From: Clostridia bacterium
GTDB lineage: Bacteria > Bacillota > Clostridia > Oscillospirales > CAG-272
DNA length: 11,455 bases
Direction: 5' to 3'
Assembly (NCBI GenBank): GCA_017416885.1
Contig: JAFQAM010000183.1
Location: 1 to 11,455, forward strand
Within the stretch, counting starts at the first letter, position 1, and each line of letters starts with the position of its first letter. The notes below the pieces were generated by a model. It had not been told where the DNA came from and did not search any database. It saw only the letters and a program-made list of their open reading frames with translations. Shown one piece after another: positions 7,061-11,455 of this stretch. Both the position numbers and the translations under genes were made by a program.

Positions 7061-7088
7061 TTGACTTTTTTGCAAAAAATGATATACT
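7061..7088 (+). promoter_or_regulatory. Sigma-A promoter with palindromic spacer
   Basis: -35 TTGACT (7061-7066), 16-bp spacer, -10 TATACT (7083-7088) with TGA before it (extended -10). The spacer and last base of the -35 form a perfect 14-bp palindrome, TTTTTTGCAAAAAA (7066-7079). The predicted start near 7095 gives a very short leader of about 19 nt, just long enough for the AAAGGAG site at 7099-7105. Confidence 0.75.
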
Positions 7089-7113
7089 ATTTATAGAAAA
7101 AGGAGTAACGGTT

Positions 7114-8145
7114 ATGGCAAACAAAAACAAAGAGCAAATTATCAATTACATTCTTAAGCTTATCAGAGCAAATGACAAGGAATTAGTAAACAAGGTTATT
7201 GATTCCTTTGAAGCATCAAAATCTACTGTTTATAACTATTTAAAGGAATTAAGTGAAAGCAAAATAATAAGAAAAAATGAGCATTCGGGACTTTATGAGC
7301 TTATTTATACAAGCTATAATTTTGAGTATAATAATAACGGTTCGCTTTTAGAGGATGTTGTATTTGACAGGGATATTGCGCCGCTATTAAATGGGCTTGA
7401 AAAAAATGTTTTTTCTGCTTGGAGATATGCATTTACCGAAATGATGAACAATGCAATTGAGCATTCAAAAGCAGAAAAAATCAGGGTGGCTGTGTTTAAA
7501 AGTCAATTGGAAATATCTATTATGCTATTTGATAACGGAATAGGTATCTTTAAAAACATTCAAGAATATGTAAAAAAAGAGCAAAATCAAGATATTTCAT
7601 TAAATGACTGCGCAGGACTTTTATTTGCAGGAAAATTTACTACCGCGAAAAGCATGCATTCCGGCGAGGGCATTTTCTTTACATCGCATTTAATGGATAC
7701 ATTTTTTATTCTGTCCGATAAGGTGCTTTTTTCACGAAATAATTTTGAAGACTTTCAGCTTATGAGTGAGACTAATCATAATGATGCAAGCGCAGGTACA
7801 TTCGTTTTTATGTCGTTATATAATCATAGCAAAAAAACCACCAAAGAGGTATTTGACCGTTTTTCTAATGTTGACGACGGTTTTATAAAAACACAAATTC
7901 CAATAGCACACTTTTTTGTAAACGGAAATCCTGTTTCCCGTTCAGAAGCAAGGCGACTTGGGGAGCTAATAGTAAAGTTCAAGGAAATTAATTTAGATTT
8001 TGCAGGAGTTGACGAGGTGGGGCAAGCGTTCTGCCATGAGCTTTTTATCGTGTGGCAAAACCGAAATCCCGATTCTGTTTTAAATATTCTCAACGCCTGT
8101 GACGATGTAGAAAGAATGATAAAAAGAGTGAAAAACACAAAATAA
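7114..8145 (+). CDS. Winged-helix / GHKL ATPase / STAS-like DUF4325 fusion regulator
   Basis: 343-aa cytoplasmic protein with three parts. Residues 1-65 look like a DeoR/ArsR-type winged helix (ASKSTVYNYLKELSESKIIRK, 34-54, as recognition helix and wing). Residues about 95-200 carry GHKL ATPase motifs: N-box EMMNNAIEHS (109-118), G1 DNGIGIF (140-146) and G2 SGEGIFF (183-189). No dimerisation-phosphoacceptor His domain is present, so it is not an ordinary sensor kinase; it resembles the RsbW/SpoIIAB class. Residues about 265-335 contain the DUF4325 STAS-like signature (SRSEARRLGELI, LDFAGVDEVGQAFCHELF). Such a chain joins in one molecule the kinase and STAS partners normally separate in partner-switch systems, plus a DNA-binding head. 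AAAGGAG lies 8 bp before the ATG. Own promoter and terminator; the target is unknown, and the promoter palindromes suggest autoregulation. Domain calls are from motifs only. Confidence 0.82.
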   Translation: MANKNKEQIINYILKLIRANDKELVNKVIDSFEASKSTVYNYLKELSESKIIRKNEHSGLYELIYTSYNFEYNNNGSLLEDVVFDRDIAPLLNGLEKNVFSAWRYAFTEMMNNAIEHSKAEKIRVAVFKSQLEISIMLFDNGIGIFKNIQEYVKKEQNQDISLNDCAGLLFAGKFTTAKSMHSGEGIFFTSHLMDTFFILSDKVLFSRNNFEDFQLMSETNHNDASAGTFVFMSLYNHSKKTTKEVFDRFSNVDDGFIKTQIPIAHFFVNGNPVSRSEARRLGELIVKFKEINLDFAGVDEVGQAFCHELFIVWQNRNPDSVLNILNACDDVERMIKRVKNTK

Positions 8146-8152
8146 AAGAAAC

Positions 8153-8181
8153 AAAACCAACGAGCAATCGTTGGTTTTTTT
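8153..8181 (+). terminator. Rho-independent terminator after the HTH-ATPase-STAS gene
   Basis: Identical to the hairpin at 6751-6779: an 11-bp stem with GCAA loop and seven T. It sits 7 bp after the stop codon and is the left end of repeat copy E. Confidence 0.92.
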
Positions 8182-8276
8182 ATAAATGTCAGTTATTAGC
8201 CGTTAGCCGCTAGCCGTCAGCGAGATATGCTCCTTTCAGCCGCCAGCCGTTAGCCGTCAGCAGTTAGCAAGATTTG
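8182..8276 (-). repeat. Heptad-rich dispersed repeat, copy E
   Basis: On the minus strand: heptads TAACTGC TGACGGC TAACGGC TGGCGGC, then TGAAAGGAGCATATCTCGC, then TGACGGC TAGCGGC TAACGGC. Same order as copy D with an extra heptad. The AAGGAG box is present but no coding start follows. Repeat F1 begins directly at its right end. Confidence 0.8.
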
Positions 8277-8279
8277 ATT

Positions 8280-8366
8280 TTACGGGTTTTTGCAAAAATC
8301 TAATCGCACTAAATAAAAAACAACCGCTAAACACACTCGTTTTATGAAAAGCTGAAGTCAACTTTT
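8280..8366. repeat. Long direct repeat F, copy 1
   Basis: About 85 bp matching 10285-10370 in the same orientation, with a 46-bp identical core (8320-8365 versus 10324-10369) containing AACACACTCGTTTTATG. The two copies bracket the DUF4143 ATPase gene and the box array. Confidence 0.8.
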
Positions 8367-8564
8367 TTCGTAAATTTTATTGATTAGCCTTAGCAAAATC
8401 CCGAAGGTTATGCATGATTTTCTTAGCGGAGAAATTGGAAAACATCGCTAAGCGCGAGCATCGCATTTGACTGGTCAAATACTCTATGGACTACGCCCAA
8501 ACCCATATCACAAGCAGAAAGAGCAAGCACGCAAGACAAAAATCTTGTATGTTTGCTCTTTTTT
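8367..8564 (+). ncRNA. Candidate structured RNA or remnant ending in a terminator
   Basis: No convincing gene is seen, but three ordered hairpins are: CTTAGCG/CGCTAAG (8422-8428 with 8446-8452), ATTTGAC/GTCAAAT around TG (8465-8480), and the strong terminator at 8518-8564. A terminator with no upstream gene on this strand (the previous gene already has its own) implies a separate transcript or the tail of a lost gene. No clear promoter was found, so the 5' end is not defined. Family not recognised. Confidence 0.3.
8518..8564 (+). terminator. Strong orphan rho-independent terminator
   Basis: AAAGAGCAA (8518-8526) pairs with TTGCTCTTT (8553-8561). CAAGA (8532-8536) pairs with TCTTG (8543-8547), and the intervening bases pair with wobble and one mismatch. 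The loop is CAAAAA, and six T occupy 8559-8564. Confidence 0.82.
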
Positions 8565-8569
8565 CTGTC

Positions 8570-8740
8570 AGTGAAGTTTTTGCTGTCGCAAAAGTGAAGT
8601 TGTGTGATACACAGTGAAGTTGCTCGCCAAGGTTCGCAGTGAAGTTAAGTTTGCCCACTTTTCCGAAGGCAAAACCTCACTATCCGTAGGATAACTTCAC
8701 TTACGGAGTAAACTTCACTTGCCCATAGGGCAAACTTAGT
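8570..8740. repeat. Converging AGTGAAGTT box array with hairpin spacers
   Basis: Four AGTGAAGTT boxes (8570, 8593, 8613, 8638) are followed by inverted boxes AACCTCACT (8673), AACTTCACT (8693 and 8711) and a degenerate AACTTAGT (8733). Starts are 18-25 bp apart. Most spacers are themselves small hairpins: TTTGC/GCAAA, GTGT/ACAC, ATCC/GGAT, TAC/GTA, TGCCC/GGGCA. The whole block is therefore a large imperfect inverted repeat with side hairpins. It is non-coding; no transposase is nearby. Confidence 0.8.
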
Positions 8741-8773
8741 TATGCGTGTTCTCCGTTAAGGATAACACGCATA
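8741..8773. repeat. 10-bp hairpin closing the box array
   Basis: TATGCGTGTT (8741-8750) and AACACGCATA (8764-8773) form a perfect stem with a 13-nt loop, 16 bp beyond the stop of the minus-strand ATPase gene. There is no T run on either side, so it is a weak terminator candidate. It may instead protect the mRNA end or form the outer arm of the array. Confidence 0.55.
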
Positions 8774-8789
8774 TCCTTCGGAATTTTGT

Positions 8790-10082
8790 TTATAGTAGTT
8801 GGGAAAGTCTTGGCGCAAGATACACCGGAACATTTGTTATATATCCGTCCTTCCGATAACCTCTTTTTGAAAAGCGTATTGCATATTCGGGTGTTTTTTC
8901 CTTTATATATTTTTTGAAGGAAGGAGCGCTTTTATCTTCTCCTGCCTTTGCTTCAACCGGTATAACCTTTGTTCCGTACTGCAGAACAAAATCAAGCTCG
9001 CTGTTTTTATCGGAATAATAAAACGGTTCTGCTGCAAATTGTCCCTTTAACTGTTGCAATATAAAGTTTTCAGTAAGCTGTCCCTTAAACTGATAGTCAG
9101 ATTTCAAGAGTATTGCGCCGTTGTCTATTCTTGCCATATACTTTAGTAGTCCCGTATCAAAGACAAACAGCTTAAACGCATCCAATTTTGCAAACGCTGA
9201 AAGAGGATGCTCCATTTTAGATACATTATATACGCGATTCAGCATTCCTGCAGAAACTAACCATTCTATCGCTTCTTCAAAATCTCTTGCTCTGGCACCC
9301 TGTCGAACAGCATTATAGATGAATTTTTCATTATCCTTAGCAAGCTGAGACACTATGCTTCTGAACACCATAAGGATACGACCGCTATTCACTTTACCGT
9401 TATGCTTTGAAAAATCATTTTCGTATATTTCTATCAATTCCTTTTGAATTTTCGCTATTTTAGAAGCATCCTTATATTTTATCCAAGAAGAAACACATTC
9501 GGGCATTCCTCCTATAATCAAATATAAATTATATGCATCAAGAAGTCGGTTGTGGAATATTTCTTCAATTTGCTGTTCCTTTTCTATTGACATATAGTAT
9601 GAATATAAATTTTCATCTATGGCATTTAAAAATTCATCGAAGGTCAAGGGCGAAACATCAAGCAGGTTTACCATTCCCACGGGATAAGATTTCGGTTGTG
9701 CCAAAAGTGTCCCCAACAAGCTTCCGGCAGAAATTATATGATATTCGTTTGCTTTTTCCTTAAAATATTTAAGAGAATTTAATGCTTCCGGGCACTCTTG
9801 AATTTCATCAAAAATCACAAGAGTTTTTTCGGGAAATATTTTTTCCGATGCTATTATGGAAAGAAGCTCAATTATTCTTTGAGGATTTTTGTTAGAATCA
9901 AAAATGGATTTTAGCTGTTCGTCCTCATCAAAGTTGAAATACACAAAATTATCGTAATATTCCTTTCCGAATTCTTTCATCAACCAGGTTTTGCCGACCT
10001 GTCGCGCGCCGCGTAAAACCATTGGCTTTCGATCGTCACTGTTTTTCCATTCAATAAGCGAATTTATTGCATTTCTTTTCAT
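8790..10082 (-). CDS. AAA ATPase with DUF4143 C-terminal domain
   Basis: 430-aa cytoplasmic protein of the common ATP-binding/DUF4143 family. The N-terminal P-loop ATPase shows Walker A GARQVGKT (25-32), Walker B LVIFDE (88-93) and the SAGSLLG stretch (118-124). The C-terminal part (about 200-430) is DUF4143. It includes a PD-(D/E)XK-like arrangement, ELDF (362-365) and VEAKAG (376-381), giving Glu362, Asp364, Glu377 and Lys379, the pattern of restriction-endonuclease-fold nucleases. Length is normal and all motifs are intact. The role of the family is not established; genes are often strain-variable and found in accessory regions, which fits the repeat-rich setting. Ribosome site GGCGGTGAT lies just before the ATG. 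Transcribed alone from the promoter at 10126-10154, whose -10 overlaps a phased repeat. Confidence 0.92.
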   Translation of the reverse strand: MKRNAINSLIEWKNSDDRKPMVLRGARQVGKTWLMKEFGKEYYDNFVYFNFDEDEQLKSIFDSNKNPQRIIELLSIIASEKIFPEKTLVIFDEIQECPEALNSLKYFKEKANEYHIISAGSLLGTLLAQPKSYPVGMVNLLDVSPLTFDEFLNAIDENLYSYYMSIEKEQQIEEIFHNRLLDAYNLYLIIGGMPECVSSWIKYKDASKIAKIQKELIEIYENDFSKHNGKVNSGRILMVFRSIVSQLAKDNEKFIYNAVRQGARARDFEEAIEWLVSAGMLNRVYNVSKMEHPLSAFAKLDAFKLFVFDTGLLKYMARIDNGAILLKSDYQFKGQLTENFILQQLKGQFAAEPFYYSDKNSELDFVLQYGTKVIPVEAKAGEDKSAPSFKKYIKEKTPEYAIRFSKRGYRKDGYITNVPVYLAPRLSQLL

Positions 10083-10125
10083 AAAATCACCGCCTTTGTA
10101 TTTGCTCTATTTTGATTACATTACT

Positions 10126-10154
10126 ATTTTAACACATTTTTCTTAGAAAATCAA
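10126..10154 (-). promoter_or_regulatory. Sigma-A promoter of the DUF4143 ATPase gene
   Basis: Minus strand: -35 TTGATT (10154-10149), 17-bp spacer, -10 TAAAAT (10131-10126) with TGT before it (extended -10). The leader is about 35-40 nt. The -10 and part of the spacer coincide with the first of the three phased repeats, so a protein binding the repeat would cover the promoter. Confidence 0.72.
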
Positions 10155-10207
10155 CGAACATTTACACATTTTTCTGAATTTTAAAGGTAATTTTAACACA
10201 TTTTTCT
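10127..10207 (-). repeat. Three 17-bp repeats at 32-bp period (iteron-like)
   Basis: On the minus strand AGAAAAATGTGTTAAAA occurs exactly at 10143-10127 and 10207-10191, and with a degenerate tail (AGAAAAATGTGTAAATG) at 10175-10159. Starts are exactly 32 bp apart, about three helical turns, so all copies face the same side of DNA. They lie at and upstream of the ATPase promoter. Confidence 0.75.
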
Positions 10208-10244
10208 AAAAATATAAATTCCATATATAATTTAATTCAAAGGT

Positions 10245-10274
10245 TTCCCGAACGGTTTGGTTGGGAATTTTTTT
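10245..10274 (+). terminator. Terminator-like hairpin without an upstream gene
   Basis: TTCCC (10245-10249) pairs with GGGAA (10263-10267), and AAC with GTT inside (one bulged G), with loop GGTTTG; seven T follow at 10268-10274. It points to the plus strand, where no gene lies upstream within this gap. It may stop antisense transcripts or be a relic. Confidence 0.45.
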
Positions 10275-10284
10275 AAAGTTAGCC

Positions 10285-10370
10285 TTACGGGATTTTTGCA
10301 ATAATCCAATCACATTAAACCAAACAACCGCTAAACACACTCGTTTTATGAAAAGCTGAAGTCAACTTTA
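10285..10370. repeat. Long direct repeat F, copy 2
   Basis: Second copy of the element at 8280-8366, same orientation, identical over 10324-10369. It ends 12 bp before the stop codon of the minus-strand small gene at 10383, so on that strand it is the 3' flank of the gene. The rest of the 300-bp gap 10083-10382 is the promoter, phased repeats and orphan hairpin. Confidence 0.8.
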
Positions 10371-10382
10371 TTTTTCATAAGA

Positions 10383-10637
10383 TTATTTGATTGCTTCTAC
10401 CGTTAGTTTCATTCCCGTTTCAAAGCCTTGACAAAAATGATGTTGACAAAAATAAAAATTCAGTTCGCTAACGAGACTGTCGTATTCGTCAAGCAGGTCA
10501 CTGTCTATTACCTGTGTCAGCTGCTCTCTTTTCTCTGATAATTTTTTTCGTAATTTCAAAAATTCCTCATCTTGTATGTTACACTGCTCTAACGGATAAA
10601 TTTTTCCTGCAAATAATGCTTTTATTGTTTCTTTCAT
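10383..10637 (-). CDS. Small DUF6809-like protein
   Basis: 84-aa acidic helical protein. The N-terminus IKALFAGKIYPLEQ (4-17), the charged middle (EEFLKLRKKLSEKREQL, 24-40) and the C-terminus FCQGFETGMKLTVEAI (68-83) match the pattern I know from DUF6809 proteins (ALYNGEIYPaEQ ... F..GF.LG.rlm.E). These are small proteins of unknown function common in clostridial genomes. No membrane segment or catalytic motif is visible. AAAGGGAG lies about 7 bp before the ATG, supporting the start. It is a stand-alone gene with a moderate promoter at 10672-10700 and is surrounded by repeats. The family match is from memory of the motif and needs a profile search. Confidence 0.72.
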   Translation of the reverse strand: MKETIKALFAGKIYPLEQCNIQDEEFLKLRKKLSEKREQLTQVIDSDLLDEYDSLVSELNFYFCQHHFCQGFETGMKLTVEAIK

Positions 10638-10671
10638 TGTAATACTCCCTTTATATGATGCTTGCTTTTCT

Positions 10672-10700
10672 ATTTTAATTTATCTATATTGTTTTTACAA
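10672..10700 (-). promoter_or_regulatory. Probable promoter of the DUF6809-like gene
   Basis: Minus strand: -35 TTGTAA (10700-10695), 17-bp spacer, -10 TAAAAT (10677-10672). The -35 is weak. A perfect 12-bp palindrome, AAGTATATACTT, lies 11 bp upstream at 10712-10723 and could be a regulator site. Confidence 0.5.
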
Positions 10701-10789
10701 TTCCCATAATTAAGTATATACTTGTATAGGTATATAGCAAAATCCCAAACGAAAAGGGGGGTTCCCATAAGGAAGTTTGATTTTTCCTT

Positions 10790-10816
10790 GTAGGGACCGG
10801 CGTCCTCGACGGTCCG
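10790..10816. repeat. GGCGTCCTCGAC hairpin element, copy 2
   Basis: GTAGGGACC, GGCGTCCTCGAC, GGTCCG. Arms GGACC/GGTCC pair. The core is identical to copy 1 at 6891-6917; three arm pairs differ by compensating changes. It lies in the non-coding gap between two minus-strand genes. Confidence 0.65.
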
Positions 10817-10852
10817 TTTGCACAAGATTTGATATGCAGAAAACAAATAAAT

Positions 10853-10885
10853 AACCCCGACAGATTTCCGATTTCTGTCGGGGTT
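10853..10885 (-). terminator. Rho-independent terminator of the 162-aa gene
   Basis: 12-bp perfect stem: AACCCCGACAGA (10853-10864) with TCTGTCGGGGTT (10874-10885), with a 9-nt loop. On the minus strand TTATTTATTTGTTTT follows. It lies 4 bp after the stop codon at 10890. The plus-strand side is also T-rich, so it may work in both directions. Confidence 0.88.
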
Positions 10886-10889
10886 TATT

Positions 10890-11378
10890 TTAATCAAGTT
10901 TCAAATATGGTTTTGAGTATTCAATAGCATCCGTGGGAGAAATCTTTGATTTATCATCAAGTGACAAGAAAGCTCTCGGATAATTATGGAAGGCCTTTAT
11001 ATATCGACTAATAGTGCCAATATAACCTTTTTTTGTTTGCACTACATTATTGAGACATTCTGATAAGATAGCGTGCATTTCAAAAAGTAAATCTTCGTAT
11101 TCATCAGAATAACCAGACATAGCGGTAGCCTCTTTTAAGGCATTTGAAAGCTCATCTTGGTCATAACCATACGATGTAGACAAAATAGTAATAATTTCTT
11201 CGGTTTGTGAAAGAGATATATTTTTCAAACCAATACACCCGGTTATAAATTGCATTGCTGAAAAAGCAGATATCAATTTTTCTCGGTTATGCTTCCATAC
11301 TAATTTGTTGAAGTTCATAGTTTTCAAGCTAACTGCCGTTCGATATAGCAGAGAAGCTAAAACATTTGTCCTTGTCAT
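10890..11378 (-). CDS. Unrecognised 162-aa protein
   Basis: I do not recognise this protein. It is predicted to be mostly helical and soluble. It has a basic N-terminus (MTRTNVLASLLYRTAV), a mildly hydrophobic patch near 38-56 (AFSAMQFITGCIGLKNISL), an acidic middle (about 62-110) and a basic Tyr-rich stretch near 115-135 (KKGYIGTISRYIKAFHNYPR). No signal peptide, P-loop or metal-binding cluster is evident. AGGGGGAT lies about 5 bp upstream of the ATG, and a strong terminator follows the stop, so it is very likely a real single-gene unit. No clear promoter is seen in the 77 bp upstream that remain in the window. Confidence 0.75.
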   Translation of the reverse strand: MTRTNVLASLLYRTAVSLKTMNFNKLVWKHNREKLISAFSAMQFITGCIGLKNISLSQTEEIITILSTSYGYDQDELSNALKEATAMSGYSDEYEDLLFEMHAILSECLNNVVQTKKGYIGTISRYIKAFHNYPRAFLSLDDKSKISPTDAIEYSKPYLKLD

Positions 11379-11423
11379 AAATATCCCCCTATTACAAACC
11401 TAAATCTATTTATCGCCAGTTTC

Positions 11424-11442
11424 GCCTTTGTTTTACAAAGGC
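11424..11442. repeat. Short hairpin at the right edge
   Basis: GCCTTTG (11424-11430) and CAAAGGC (11436-11442) form a perfect 7-bp stem with a TTTTA loop. No T run follows. It is probably part of a structured repeat cut by the window edge. Confidence 0.4.
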
Positions 11443-11455
11443 ACAGGGCAAAGCC

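Noticed and set aside
7824..8138. Minus-strand open frame of 104 codons
   Set aside because: Lies wholly opposite the HTH-ATPase-STAS gene, with no ribosome site; a shadow frame. Frames at 5657-5950, 5820-6032 and 3726-3929 are rejected likewise.
7114..8145. Two-component sensor histidine kinase
   Set aside because: No membrane segments and no phospho-accepting His/dimerisation domain before the ATPase motifs; the STAS-like C-terminus points to a partner-switch type instead.
8393..8468. Short open frames in the gap after the HTH-ATPase-STAS gene, e.g. plus strand reading MIFLAEKLENIAKREHRI and minus strand ending MHNLRDFAKANQ
   Set aside because: Under 40 codons, no ribosome site, and both strands equally open; could be a gene remnant but not supportable.
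8570..8740. CRISPR array
   Set aside because: The repeated box is only 9 bp, changes orientation midway, and the spacers are short self-complementary sequences; no cas genes are present.
10670..10897. Minus-strand open frame of 75 codons (starts MIKINPDRNRKS)
   Set aside because: It runs through the terminator hairpin, the GGCGTCCTCGAC element and a promoter. It has no ribosome site and its composition reflects the repeats.

Overview
The window looks like a chromosomal segment of a low-GC Gram-positive anaerobe, most likely an uncultured gut-type clostridium (Ruminococcaceae/Oscillospiraceae-like). This rests on the AT-rich sequence, strong AGGAG-type ribosome sites, clear sigma-A promoters often with an extended -10 TGn, the gene families present, and the high density of small structured intergenic repeats. 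The species assignment is an inference.

Layout. (1) Positions 1-4956, minus strand: a four-gene operon reading right to left from a promoter at 5120-5148. It encodes an ABC ATPase, an ABC-2 permease, a GldG-family membrane-anchored protein and a DUF4340 protein that runs off the left edge. The genes are 8-10 bp apart or overlap by 4 bp, so one translationally coupled complex of unknown substrate is likely. (2) Positions 4957-5405: a 449-bp divergent intergenic region with two promoters and three copies of a heptad-rich dispersed repeat. Two of these copies supply the ribosome-binding sites of the flanking genes. (3) Positions 5406-6749, plus strand: an ADP-ribosylglycohydrolase-family enzyme, then a terminator embedded in a repeat. 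(4) Positions 7114-8145, plus strand: a single-chain regulator made of a winged helix, a GHKL ATPase and a STAS-like DUF4325 domain. It has its own promoter and palindromes, and ends in a second copy of the same terminator-repeat. (5) Positions 8146-8789: 644 bp without a gene, holding repeats, a candidate structured RNA ending in a strong terminator, and an array of AGTGAAGTT boxes in converging orientations separated by small hairpins. (6) Positions 8790-10082, minus strand: an AAA ATPase/DUF4143 protein whose promoter overlaps three 17-bp repeats at an exact 32-bp period. (7) Positions 10083-11455: a small DUF6809-like gene and an unrecognised 162-aa gene, both on the minus strand, among further repeats.

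The left part resembles ordinary core or semi-core genome. From about 6750 onward it becomes accessory-like: single-gene units, each with its own promoter or terminator, separated by repeats. The items most worth following up are the HTH-ATPase-STAS fusion with possible autoregulatory palindromes, the 32-bp phased repeats before the DUF4143 ATPase, the converging hairpin-box array, the covarying GGCGTCCTCGAC hairpin, and the repeat family that carries a ribosome site in some places and a terminator in others. No rRNA, tRNA, CRISPR array or transposase gene was recognised.
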